Assembly (NCBI GenBank): GCA_027486655.1 | Contig: JAIXOR010000007.1 | Location: 1 to 64,000 of the forward strand | Length of the DNA: 64,000 nt | Direction of reading: 5' to 3' | From: Verrucomicrobiaceae bacterium | Lineage (GTDB): Bacteria > Verrucomicrobiota > Verrucomicrobiia > Verrucomicrobiales > Akkermansiaceae | Shown here: piece after piece, positions 57,001-64,000 of the stretch | Layout of the letters: every line of letters begins with the position of its first letter | How positions within the stretch are numbered: the first letter of the stretch is position 1 | The notes under the pieces: model-generated | The model's input: only the letters and a program-made list of their open reading frames with translations | What the model was told of the DNA's origin: nothing | Database searches by the model: none | Made by a program: the position numbers and the translations under genes

Positions 57001-57754
57001 TTTCCACATCGGTGAGGCGGGCGGCCGCGCCGATGGTCCAGCCTGCGTCGCTGCGGTGGATTTCCGCGAGTTCCGGAATGTGCTCTAGGGAAATGAGGAG
57101 TGCCGGGCGGTGATGGCGCTTGTTGATGAGGACGGCGGTCTCGGTGGCTCCGGCGATGAAGTCCGCCTCGGGATGCTTTTGTTTGAAGGCGAGGGCCTCT
57201 GCGATCGAGCGCGGACGGAGGTAGCCGTGGGCATCGGTCGCAGCCGGTGGTGTGCCAGCGGGTGGCGGTGGGAGCGGAGCACCGGGCATCACCGCGGCTG
57301 CCTCGCGGATGGGTCGGTATCCGGTGCAGCGGCAGAGGTTTCCGCAAAGCTGGTCGGCCACAGCGGCGGGCTCCTTCTGGATGCCACGGGCGGAGGCCTC
57401 CGCGAGGGAGCAAACAAAACCAGGCGTGCAGTATCCGCATTGCGAGCCGCAATGATCGACCATGACGCGTTGGGCGGGGTGCAATGTGCCATCCGGTGCG
57501 GCGAGTCCCTCGGCGGTGATGACCGCCCGGCCTGCCAGCGAGTGGACGAGAGCAAGGCAGCTGTTGATGGCACGGGGTGGGCCATCGTTTTCGAGGAGAA
57601 GGACGGTGCATGCTCCGCAATCTCCCTCGTTGCAACCGGACTTCGAACCGGTGCGTCCGGTCCTGCGGAGGAAGGCCAGCAGGTTTTCGTGAAGCGGAGC
57701 ATCCGAGAGATCCGCCGCAGTGCCATTGATGAGAAGGGCGGGGCGTGGGTTCAT
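54092..57754 (-). CDS. xdh: xanthine dehydrogenase, single-chain (Fe-S, FAD and Mo domains fused)
   Basis: 1220 aa from ATG at 57754. N-terminal [2Fe-2S] ligands are GCNEGDCGAC (Cys41, 46, 49) with Cys66, then CGSQCGYC and LCRC for the second cluster. The FAD domain (about 185-450) has FIAGATETAVLINKR and TLGGNLVTASPIGDS. The molybdopterin part has GGGFGGKE, TAFRGFGGPQG, VNHGGTEMGQG and the catalytic-type Glu in GEPPLMLAISV. It oxidises hypoxanthine and xanthine to urate. Most bacteria split this into two or three subunits, and here it is one chain as in eukaryotes. Its ATG overlaps the upstream amidohydrolase stop; it ends the catabolic operon. Confidence 0.93.
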   Translation of the reverse strand: MNPRPALLINGTAADLSDAPLHENLLAFLRRTGRTGSKSGCNEGDCGACTVLLLENDGPPRAINSCLALVHSLAGRAVITAEGLAAPDGTLHPAQRVMVDHCGSQCGYCTPGFVCSLAEASARGIQKEPAAVADQLCGNLCRCTGYRPIREAAAVMPGAPLPPPPAGTPPAATDAHGYLRPRSIAEALAFKQKHPEADFIAGATETAVLINKRHHRPALLISLEHIPELAEIHRSDAGWTIGAAARLTDVENKLHGAYPALDRMFRLFASRQIRHRATLGGNLVTASPIGDSAPVLLALDASLRLASPSGERIIPLAEFFTGYRRTVMRADELLVSIFLPADPPGHCDFAKVSKRREMDISTVSAAIRIAFDDEDRIATARLAFGGVAAFPARALKTEAALIGLSPCEARSETILSLLESEFTPLSDLRGSADYRSMLVRELYLRFLTGEEPAGFDPPVLAPLAASHMVHESAIGHVTGSALYTQDIALRRGSLHVWLVRATTAHATLHHIDVSQAIAMPGVRAVLTAADVTGSNNTGPARHDEPLFAESEVLFHGQILAAVIADSLEQARVAAAIVHVDLSPQPPLLGIDSAIAADSFHTDPRHLTRGDVQSGLANSSHVIHGVFPIGGQEQFYLETQAVLAEPDGEGGVHVHSSTQHPSETQTIVAEVLGWPRHRVVVECPRMGGGFGGKETQANPWAAICALAAVKTGRPVSLQLDRDHDMESTGKRHPFLARFQVGFDTDGKLLAADIELFSDGGWSLDLSQPVNDRALFHLDNAYFIPHVRFTGRVCRTHTTSHTAFRGFGGPQGMLVIEEILGRIATHLGLPPEQVRSRNFYQNEGDASITHYGQTVENNRLHRLWDELLASSDFAKRRAAIHDWNLTQPFRKRGLAITPVKFGISFTLKHYNQAGALVLVYADGSVQVNHGGTEMGQGLHTKILGIAMRELGLPAASIRLMHTRTDKVPNTSATAASSGSDLNGMAVADACAQLRSRLAPLAAETLGCPPEQIAFKDAALHSPDGCSIPFSQITALAYTRRIQLSAAGFYATPDLDWDWAVAHGKPFHYFAFGAAVSEVEIDGFTGMHRILRTDILHDVGDSLNPDIDRGQIEGGYVQGAGWLTSEELLWNDEGRLLTHSASTYAIPAFSDAPPDFRVALLQNAAQPRTIHGSKAVGEPPLMLAISVREALRDAITAFGKPFPELPSPLTSETIKSTIGPMPA

Positions 57755-58992
57755 GCGCTCAGATCGAAAAGGGTACGTGCAAGCACTGCAGTGCCGCGGG
57801 TGATGGCCTCGGGCCGTGAATACTCGTCCGGTCGGTGGGACCAGCCGTTGAGGCAGGGGATGAAGAGCATGGCGGTGGGGCAAAGGCGTGCCATGAAAAG
57901 CGAGTCGTGATAGGCCCGGCTGATCATCGGGATGCGTGAGCAACCCAGTGAATCCGCATGGCGCGCAGCAATATCTAACAAATCCTTCGCGCAAACCGCG
58001 GGTGGATCCGAGTTGATGCAGGACCAATCGAGCGAAACCCCGCGGCGGGCACAGGCGGCGGCGGCGTCCTCGCGAATGCGGGCCAGCGCCTGATCGCGGG
58101 CGGCGAGGTCTGTATCGCGGAAATCGATTTCCATCATCGCTTCGCAAGGGATTGAGTTGATGGCGGAAGGCGAAATGCGGATCACACCGGTGGTGCCGAC
58201 GGTGTCCGGTGACGGGGACTCGATGGCGGCGCGCTCGACGGCAAGGGCGGTTTCCGCGGCGGCGAGAAAGGCATCGTGACGGTCCTTCATGAGCACGGCT
58301 CCGGCATGTCCTCCGGTGCCGGTAAAGTAGAGACGGAAGGCAGCGGGCGCGGCGATGTGGGTGACGAGGCCGATGTCCAGGCCGGCGGTATCGAGCTGTG
58401 GGCCTTGTTCGATGTGCAGCTCGACAAAGGCATGATAACAGCCTTCCGCGAGGCGGACTTCTTCAAGATCCCCCGGGCAATCCGCAGGACGGAGGTCTTC
58501 CAGCGATCGGCCATCCGGGTCGCGGAGGGCGCGGGCTTTCTCCGGGGAGAGCGCACCGGCGAGCATTCTGGATCCGAGGCAGCCAAGACCGAAGCGGGTG
58601 GGTTCCTCAGCGGTGAACATGATCAATTCGATCGAACGCCGCGGAGTCAGGCCCGCCTCGCGGATCGAGCGCAGGGCCTCCAATCCGCCGAGCACCCCGA
58701 CGGTGCCATCGTAGGCACCGGCGTTCGGGATGGCGTCGGTGTGGGATCCGGTGGCAACGGGTGGAAGCGAGGGATCCGAGCCTTCGAGAGTGATGAACAG
58801 GTTTCCTACGGCATCGAAGCGGGTGGCGAGCCCGGCATGAGAGGCGAGCGAGACCAACCAGGCGCGGGCGGCGAGATCCTCCGGTGAAAAGAGCACGCGG
58901 GTGACGGCGGGAGCCGGGTGCGCGGAGATTGTCGCGAGGTGGGCGAGTTCGGCGAGGAGGCGGTCCTCGCGGATGTTCAGTGGGCTGGGCAC
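57751..58992 (-). CDS. ureidoglycolate amidohydrolase-like M20 enzyme
   Basis: 413 aa from GTG at 58992; the frame upstream enters the ureidoglycine gene. Metal-site motifs are GSHTDAIPNAGAYDGTVG, FTAEEPTRFGLGCLGSR, HIEQGPQLD and YHDSLFMARL. The EEPTRFG...CLGSR wording is closest to plant ureidoglycolate amidohydrolase, whereas the paralogue at 61025 resembles allantoate amidohydrolase. It would release glyoxylate, CO2 and ammonia from ureidoglycolate. It overlaps the xdh start (ATGA) and lies 17 bp after the ureidoglycine gene. One dispersed word encodes Leu-Leu-Asp (57974-57981). Confidence 0.85.
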   Translation of the reverse strand: MPSPLNIREDRLLAELAHLATISAHPAPAVTRVLFSPEDLAARAWLVSLASHAGLATRFDAVGNLFITLEGSDPSLPPVATGSHTDAIPNAGAYDGTVGVLGGLEALRSIREAGLTPRRSIELIMFTAEEPTRFGLGCLGSRMLAGALSPEKARALRDPDGRSLEDLRPADCPGDLEEVRLAEGCYHAFVELHIEQGPQLDTAGLDIGLVTHIAAPAAFRLYFTGTGGHAGAVLMKDRHDAFLAAAETALAVERAAIESPSPDTVGTTGVIRISPSAINSIPCEAMMEIDFRDTDLAARDQALARIREDAAAACARRGVSLDWSCINSDPPAVCAKDLLDIAARHADSLGCSRIPMISRAYHDSLFMARLCPTAMLFIPCLNGWSHRPDEYSRPEAITRGTAVLARTLFDLSA

Positions 58993-59009
58993 GGCAGGTT
59001 TCTCACAGG

Positions 59010-59735
59010 TCAGGGGAGGCGGTGGATGTCCTTGTGATAAAGGTAGGTGGCGGGCGAGTCCCCGATGGCGGCGAACCACTGCGGGCAGTAGGGGGCCATC
59101 CAGATGGCATCGCCTGCCGCGACCGGGTAGTAGCAGTCCTCGAGGCGATAGACGCCCTGGCCCTCCAGCATGAGCAATCCGTGTTCCATGATGTGGGTTT
59201 CCACAAAGGGCAGTGTGGCGCCGGGTTGGTAGGTGAACAGGTTCATCGCGATGTCAAATGCCGGCTCGATGGGCAGCAGGGTTTTGAGACGGGCGCGCTC
59301 GTTGCCGAGAAACGGTTCCGCGGGGACATCCGCCGCGTTTCCGAAAAGGGCGGTGGGTGGGGCGATGCCGGGCAGTGCCTGATAGATCTTGCGGAATACG
59401 GTGAGGCGCGTGCCCGGTGCACCTAACAGAACAAGACCCGCCTGCGGCGGAGTGAACAGGAATCCGCCAGGGCCGAGCGTGGCCGATCCACCGTCCCATG
59501 AGGCCCGGACCTCGCCGGACTCGATGTAAACGAGGTGTTCATGGGCATCCGCCTCGAAGCGCGCCATGCCGTCCGTTTCGCCGAAGAGAAGGAGCAACTG
59601 GCTGAACCCCGCGCCCATGGCGGGGGAGATGAGGACGTGGGCGGTGAGCCCGGTCCATCCGGGAAATGCGGAGGGCACATGGCCGTCCGGTGCGATCAGG
59701 GCGTGGCGTGGCTGGATGACGGTGCGGGTTTGCAT
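59010..59735 (-). CDS. allE: (S)-ureidoglycine aminohydrolase
   Basis: 241 aa bicupin. The N-terminal cupin is degenerate; the C-terminal one has ETHIMEHGLLMLEGQGVYRL with the metal-binding His/Glu set, and GDAIWMAPYCPQWFAA follows. It converts ureidoglycine to ureidoglycolate plus ammonia and prevents spontaneous racemic decay. It sits between the allantoinase and ureidoglycolate amidohydrolase genes, matching pathway order. Gaps are 12 bp upstream and 17 bp downstream. One dispersed word encodes Leu-Leu-Gly (59422-59429). Confidence 0.9.
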   Translation of the reverse strand: MQTRTVIQPRHALIAPDGHVPSAFPGWTGLTAHVLISPAMGAGFSQLLLLFGETDGMARFEADAHEHLVYIESGEVRASWDGGSATLGPGGFLFTPPQAGLVLLGAPGTRLTVFRKIYQALPGIAPPTALFGNAADVPAEPFLGNERARLKTLLPIEPAFDIAMNLFTYQPGATLPFVETHIMEHGLLMLEGQGVYRLEDCYYPVAAGDAIWMAPYCPQWFAAIGDSPATYLYHKDIHRLP

Positions 59736-59747
59736 GGGTGTTTTCTG

Positions 59748-61022
59748 TTAGAAAGGCGATGGGGCGAGGAAACGCCCGCGGGTGGCCGGAGTGACGCGTT
59801 CGCCGCGCAGCCAGGTGGAGGCCACGGCGAGGCGGGGCGTCATGCCGAGATAGGGCGAGATCGGATGGCGGGTGAGGAGGTCCGCGCCGGAAATGGCGGA
59901 GTGGTTGGGCCGCAGCACGGCGAAGTCCGCGGAGAAACCGGGGGAAAGCCCGCCTTTGCCGGCAAGGCGGAACCGTTTCGCCACTGCGGACGAGAGTTGC
60001 GGAAGGATCGAGGTGGCACGTTCTAACAGAAGTGGAAGTCCGTGCTGGATGCCGGCGATGCCACCCCAGATGGCAAAGAGGTCGTCGCCCTGCTTCATGT
60101 CCGGCGGAGCGGGCGAGTGATCGGAGCCGATCGTGTCGATGTGTCCATCCAACAAACGATCCCACAAGGCGGCGACGCGGGCCGATGAGCGCAGGGGTGG
60201 CGCGCACTTCGCGGCGGCACCGATGCGGATGGCGTCCTGCACGTCGAGCAGCAGGTAATGCGGGCAGGTTTCCACGGTCACATCGACGCCACGTGCCTTT
60301 GCATCGCTGACAAGATCGATGCCCTCGGCGCAGGTAACGTGCACGATGTGGAGGGCGCAGCCGGTTTCTCCGGCGAGGTCGAGGGCAAGGCGGATGGCAT
60401 CGAGTTCGAAAGCGATCGGCCGGGAGTCCAGCCAGGCCTTCATGTCGCGGCCGTGAACCGCGACCTCGAAGGGCAGCTCGGCATGCACGGCGACAGGCAG
60501 GCGGCGGGCTGCGGAAATACGCATGCCGGCCCTGAGAGTGGCCGCATCCGCATGGGGAAACTCATCGATGCCCGAATGGCACATGAAGGCCTTGAAGCCG
60601 ACTGCTCCCGCATCCGCCATGGCTTCCATGTGTGGCAGCGACAAGGGCGTGAGACCTCCCCAAAGCGCGAAATCGAGGTGCGATTTCATTTCCGCGACGC
60701 GGCGTTTTTCATCGAAGTCCGCCAACGTGCAAACCGGTGGTGAGGAATTCAGCGGCATGTCGATGAAGGCAGCCCCACCGCCCGCGGCGAGGGCGAGTGA
60801 GCCGGTATGAAGTCCTTCCCAGTCCCCGCGTCCGGGTTCGTTGAAATGCACGTGGGCATCGATCCATCCGGGAATGATGAAATCGTTTCCGAAGTCCGTT
60901 TCCATCGCGGCCGATCCGCACACGCCGGGTCCGGCCGCGGTGATCACACCATCGGTGACGGCGAGCGAGAAACGGCCGCCATCCATGGAGCATCCGTGGA
61001 AAAGGTGATCGTGATCGGGCAT
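59748..61022 (-). CDS. allB: allantoinase (cyclic amidohydrolase family)
   Basis: 424 aa from ATG at 61022 (MPDHDHLFHGCSMDGGRF); the frame continues upstream without homology. Metal ligands: DAHVHFNEPGR, carboxylated-Lys region GFKAFMCHSG, HAELPFEV, LHIVHVTCAEG and the Asp in IGSDHSPAPPDMK. It opens allantoin to allantoate. Hydantoinases and dihydroorotases are related, but the neighbours make allantoinase by far the best call. Its TAA stop falls inside a dispersed word (59745-59752); another copy is at 60022-60029. Confidence 0.92.
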   Translation of the reverse strand: MPDHDHLFHGCSMDGGRFSLAVTDGVITAAGPGVCGSAAMETDFGNDFIIPGWIDAHVHFNEPGRGDWEGLHTGSLALAAGGGAAFIDMPLNSSPPVCTLADFDEKRRVAEMKSHLDFALWGGLTPLSLPHMEAMADAGAVGFKAFMCHSGIDEFPHADAATLRAGMRISAARRLPVAVHAELPFEVAVHGRDMKAWLDSRPIAFELDAIRLALDLAGETGCALHIVHVTCAEGIDLVSDAKARGVDVTVETCPHYLLLDVQDAIRIGAAAKCAPPLRSSARVAALWDRLLDGHIDTIGSDHSPAPPDMKQGDDLFAIWGGIAGIQHGLPLLLERATSILPQLSSAVAKRFRLAGKGGLSPGFSADFAVLRPNHSAISGADLLTRHPISPYLGMTPRLAVASTWLRGERVTPATRGRFLAPSPF

Positions 61023-61024
61023 GG

Positions 61025-62245
61025 TCAGCAGAGGGGGGATTGAAGGAAACGCGCGAGCACCCCGATGCCGGCGGCGATGTCTTCGGGCGAGGCGTGCTCG
61101 TCCGGGTGATGGGAAAGCCCGCCGCGGCAACGCACGAAGATCATGCCCACGGGGCAAATGGCGGAGAGCGCGACCGCATCGTGACCGGCACCGCTGGCAA
61201 GGCCGAGACGGGTGCCGGTGACGGACTCCGCGGCATCCAGCAACCTGCTTGTTAGAGCGGGATCACAAACCACTGCGTTTCCATCCTGCACGGGCATCCA
61301 TTGCAAAGAGAGTCCGCGGTTGGTGGCGATCGAGCGCATGCGGTGTTCGAGCCGGGTGAGGGCATCGGTGCGGGCGGCATCGTCCGGGTGGCGGAGGTCG
61401 ATGGTGAACAAGGCGGACTGCGGCACCGAATTCGAGGCGCCGGGATGGACTTCGATGCGACCGACGGTCACCACGAGTGGCGGCGTCTCCCGCGCCAGGG
61501 ATTCTGCGGCGAGAATGCACTCGGCGGCCCCGCACAAGGCATCCCGGCGCAGCGGCATGGGAGTGGTGCCGGCGTGATCGGCACGGCCTGTTAGAGAAAC
61601 CCGCAGCCGGGATTGTCCGGCGATGGCCGTGACGGCGCAGGCGGCGAGTCCTTCCTCTTCCAGCACGCGGCCTTGTTCGATGTGGAGTTCCACGTAGCCG
61701 AGCAACGAGCCAGGTTCATAGCGGATCGGCACGGCACCCTCGTGCCAGCCTTCGCGGGCGATCGCCTCGGCCAGCGTGATGCCGTCCGCATCGGTGGCGG
61801 CCAGCGAAGCGGCATCGAGCGGAGCGGCAAGCGGGCGCGATCCCAGATAAGTCGTCTGGAAGCGGATGCCCTCCTCGTCCGAGAAACCCAGCACATGCAC
61901 GGGAAAAGCGGGTGCCCCTCCGGATTCGACCATCGTTTCCAGAGCGGCGAGCGCGGCGATGATGCCCAGTGCGCCATCGTAGCGGCCGGCATCGATCACC
62001 GTATCGAGATGCGAGCCTAACAGAAGTGGCCGGGTTTCCTCCGTCGTTCCCGGGAACACACCGCGGATCGTGCCATCGGCGGCGTGGGATGTCTCCATGC
62101 CGAGTTCCTCCATCCACCCGAGCACGAGGCGTGCGGCGCGAAGATTGGCGGAAGAGAGAAAGGTCCGGACCAGGTGCGAGGGACTGTCCGACACACGGCC
62201 AAGGGATTCGATGCGGCTCAGGGCCTTCTGGACGACGGGCGACAT
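61025..62245 (-). CDS. allC: allantoate amidohydrolase (M20 family)
   Basis: 406 aa. M20 metal-site motifs: GSHLDTVIDAGRYDGALG, FSDEEGIRFQTTYLGSR, HIEQGRVLE and SGAGHDAVALS. The dimerisation domain has IAGQSRLRVSLTGRADHAGT and PMPLRRDALCGAAE, as in allantoate amidohydrolases. It converts allantoate to ureidoglycine, CO2 and ammonia. The stop is 2 bp before the allantoinase start; uraH is 6 bp upstream. Three dispersed words lie in-frame (61249, 61588, 62016). Confidence 0.9.
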   Translation of the reverse strand: MSPVVQKALSRIESLGRVSDSPSHLVRTFLSSANLRAARLVLGWMEELGMETSHAADGTIRGVFPGTTEETRPLLLGSHLDTVIDAGRYDGALGIIAALAALETMVESGGAPAFPVHVLGFSDEEGIRFQTTYLGSRPLAAPLDAASLAATDADGITLAEAIAREGWHEGAVPIRYEPGSLLGYVELHIEQGRVLEEEGLAACAVTAIAGQSRLRVSLTGRADHAGTTPMPLRRDALCGAAECILAAESLARETPPLVVTVGRIEVHPGASNSVPQSALFTIDLRHPDDAARTDALTRLEHRMRSIATNRGLSLQWMPVQDGNAVVCDPALTSRLLDAAESVTGTRLGLASGAGHDAVALSAICPVGMIFVRCRGGLSHHPDEHASPEDIAAGIGVLARFLQSPLC

Positions 62246-62251
62246 GGGATT

Positions 62252-62575
62252 TCAACTGCCGCGATAGGTCGAGTAGGACCAGGGCGAGACGAGGAGTGGA
62301 ACGTGATAGGACTGGCCGGTGCTGATGATGAAATCGATGGGCACGTCCTCCAGGAAGGGAGACTCCACTCCGGTCTCGCGGAAATACGCGCCGATGGAAA
62401 ACACGAGCCTGCAAGGCCCCGGAACCGGATCGACCAGCAGCGGCGCATCGCAACGGCCGTCCGCATTGGTCCGGGTCTCCATGACCATCCGCCCTTCGCG
62501 AAACACACGGACGCAAACCCCTGCGGCGGGCCTGCCGGATGCGGTGTCGAGGACATGGGTGCTGAGTTTCTCCAT
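62252..62575 (-). CDS. uraH: 5-hydroxyisourate hydrolase (transthyretin-like)
   Basis: 107 aa from ATG at 62575. It starts MEKLSTHVLDTASGRPAAGV and ends in the signature tetrapeptide YRGS, which distinguish HIU hydrolases from transthyretin. It hydrolyses 5-hydroxyisourate to OHCU, the second step of urate breakdown. It is the first gene of the six-gene minus-strand operon; an 87-bp intergenic stretch to the divergent adenosine deaminase must hold both promoters. Confidence 0.95.
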   Translation of the reverse strand: MEKLSTHVLDTASGRPAAGVCVRVFREGRMVMETRTNADGRCDAPLLVDPVPGPCRLVFSIGAYFRETGVESPFLEDVPIDFIISTGQSYHVPLLVSPWSYSTYRGS

Positions 62576-62662
62576 TCGATGCGGATTAGCAGAATGCGGG
62601 CCGCCGGGCAAGGAATGAGAAAATCGATTCATGTTTGGAACATCCGCTGCTATGCTCTTCCG

Positions 62663-63820
62663 ATGATCGAACATCGGTATCCCGAATCCTTTCCGGAAGC
62701 GGCGCTTCCCACCGGCGCGGCGCTGGTGAAGGCGCTGGACTTCAAACGGCTGCCAAAAGTGCTGCTGCACGAGCACCTGGACGGGGGCTTGAGGCCGCAG
62801 AGTGTGATCGAGCTGGCCCGCGAGGTGGGCTACGGGGGCTTGCCCACCGCCGATGCGGGCGAGCTTGCGCAATGGTTCCACCGCGGTGCGCAGAAAGGCA
62901 ATCTTCCGGAATATCTCGAAGGCTTCGCGCACACCATCGCGGTGATGCAGACGAAGGATGGCCTTGCCCGGGTGGCTTACGAGTTCATGGAGGACATGGC
63001 CATCGATGGCGTGGTGTATGCCGAGGTCCGCTTCGCCCCGGTCTTCCATACGCAGGCAGGTCTGACGCAGGACGAGGTGGTGGAGGCCGTGATCGACGGG
63101 CTCGAGCGCGGCGCGCGGGATTTCCGTGTCGAGTGGGGTCTGATCATTTGCGCGATGCGCGATCGCACCGATTCGCTGGAAGCCGCGGAGTTGGCCATCC
63201 GCTGGCGGGACCGCGGAGTGGTGGGATTCGACCTGGCGGGTGGGGAGGCAGGGCACCCACCGAAGAAGCATTTGGCGGCATTCCAAGCCATCCAGCGGGC
63301 AAACTTTGCGATCACGATCCATGCCGGCGAGGCCTTCGGACTCGAATCGATCTGGCAGGCGCTGCAATGGTGTGGCGCGCACCGCCTGGGCCATGGCACG
63401 CGGCTCATCGAGGACATCGAGACGCTGCCCGATGGATCGTTGAAACTGGGCACCCTCTCCCAGTACATTCTGGACCGGCGCATTCCGCTGGAGATGTGCC
63501 TGCTGAGCAACGTGCACACCGGTGCCTGCGCCAGCATCGAGGCCCATCCCTTCCCGATGTTCCACCGGGCCGGATTCCGCGTCTTCCTCAACACCGACGA
63601 CCGCCTGATGAGCGATACCGAAATGTCCAAGGACCTCGCCATTGCCACCGCGGCTTACGACCTATCGCTGCTCGATCTGGAGAAAATGACCATGAACGCG
63701 ATGAAGAGCTCCTTCTGCGCGCACCAACGCCGCATCGACCTCATCCACAAGCGGCTGCTGCCTTCCTACGCGATGCTCTTTGCCGAGCTGACCGCCCGCT
63801 CTTTCGCGGGGACCCTCTGA
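62663..63820 (+). CDS. add: adenosine deaminase
   Basis: 385 aa from ATG at 62663. Zinc and catalytic motifs: [19 protein letters not shown] (first two His), [21 protein letters not shown] (His and Glu), HRLGHGTRL and [16 protein letters not shown] (Asp pair). The wording matches the Streptomyces-type adenosine deaminases. It converts adenosine to inosine, feeding hypoxanthine and xanthine into the pathway encoded by the divergent operon. Confidence 0.93.
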   Translation: MIEHRYPESFPEAALPTGAALVKALDFKRLPKVLLHEHLDGGLRPQSVIELAREVGYGGLPTADAGELAQWFHRGAQKGNLPEYLEGFAHTIAVMQTKDGLARVAYEFMEDMAIDGVVYAEVRFAPVFHTQAGLTQDEVVEAVIDGLERGARDFRVEWGLIICAMRDRTDSLEAAELAIRWRDRGVVGFDLAGGEAGHPPKKHLAAFQAIQRANFAITIHAGEAFGLESIWQALQWCGAHRLGHGTRLIEDIETLPDGSLKLGTLSQYILDRRIPLEMCLLSNVHTGACASIEAHPFPMFHRAGFRVFLNTDDRLMSDTEMSKDLAIATAAYDLSLLDLEKMTMNAMKSSFCAHQRRIDLIHKRLLPSYAMLFAELTARSFAGTL

Positions 63821-63850
63821 GAGTTTTTGTTAGATAACCGAATCCCCACC

Positions 63851-64000
63851 ATGAACACCCCCGAACGCATCCTCATGGGCCCCGGGCCCAGCACTGTCCC
63901 ACAACGCATCCTGCGCGCCCTCGGCTCGCCCACCCTGGGCCACCTCGACCCCCGCTACATCGAGATCATGGATGAGACCTGCGTGATGCTGCGGGAGGTC
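63851..64000 (+). CDS. class V aminotransferase, N-terminal part (ureidoglycine/serine-glyoxylate aminotransferase type), cut by window edge
   Basis: Fifty codons from ATG at 63851 to the end of the window. [20 protein letters not shown] and [20 protein letters not shown] are the typical start of alanine/serine-glyoxylate aminotransferases, including PucG, the (S)-ureidoglycine-glyoxylate aminotransferase. Here, 30 bp after adenosine deaminase and in a ureide cluster, PucG is the attractive reading. The PLP lysine is outside the window. Confidence 0.8.
   Translation, partial: MNTPERILMGPGPSTVPQRILRALGSPTLGHLDPRYIEIMDETCVMLREV

Overview
The window is a high-GC, gene-dense chromosomal segment that looks like a member of Verrucomicrobiota (Luteolibacter/Verrucomicrobiales type). 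This is inferred from gene content: an ECF sigma factor gene beside a zinc-ribbon Ser/Thr kinase with glycine-rich repeats, a thioredoxin-SHD1 lipoprotein, very large secreted beta-rich proteins, a GH109-type Tat-secreted enzyme and REP-associated transposases. I see no rRNA, tRNA, CRISPR array or phage module.

Layout. 1-6.1 kb: a cut-off Y1 transposase, an SPFH protein with a zinc-ribbon partner, aminopeptidase P, HflX and two small membrane proteins. 6.4-13.4 kb: lysS, a SUFU-domain protein, a thioredoxin-SHD1 lipoprotein, a helix-hairpin-helix membrane protein and valS. 13.5-18.8 kb: sigma factor and kinase pair, then a RAYT transposase between two 61-bp REP palindromes, then rimO. 19-24.5 kb: a glycosidase-glycosyltransferase fusion and a three-gene type III polyketide operon (methyltransferase, flavoprotein, synthase). 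24.7-29.7 kb: a plus-strand run ending in a degenerate cbb3-like oxidase module. 29.9-37.5 kb: a CBM9-like protein, a nucleoside transporter, a YyaL-like protein and a five-gene minus-strand run. 37.6-51.9 kb: galM, a sodium/sugar symporter and a 64-aa partner, a strong terminator, then an MbnP-MbnH fusion translationally coupled to a 2406-aa secreted protein that joins a galactose-oxidase-like copper radical domain to a di-haem peroxidase domain, then a GH109-type enzyme. 53.2-54.1 kb: non-coding or decayed DNA with a nested palindrome, a 21-bp tandem repeat and a signal-peptidase remnant. 54.1-64 kb: a purine/ureide catabolic cluster.

How it fits together. The 54-64 kb cluster covers adenosine deamination, xanthine oxidation, hydroxyisourate hydrolysis, and conversion of allantoin through allantoate and ureidoglycine to ureidoglycolate and glyoxylate. 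Urate oxidase and OHCU decarboxylase are not in the window. The 40.9-50.1 kb pair is the most unusual system. One secreted protein should make H2O2 at a radical-copper site and also carries a di-haem peroxidase domain that could use it. The coupled upstream gene fuses a copper-binding MbnP domain to its MbnH-type di-haem partner. Galactose/GalNAc-related genes surround the pair.

The second standout signal is a short dispersed word, YCTAACAR. It occurs about 40 times on both strands, mostly inside genes, and forces otherwise rare CTA, TTA and ACA codons.
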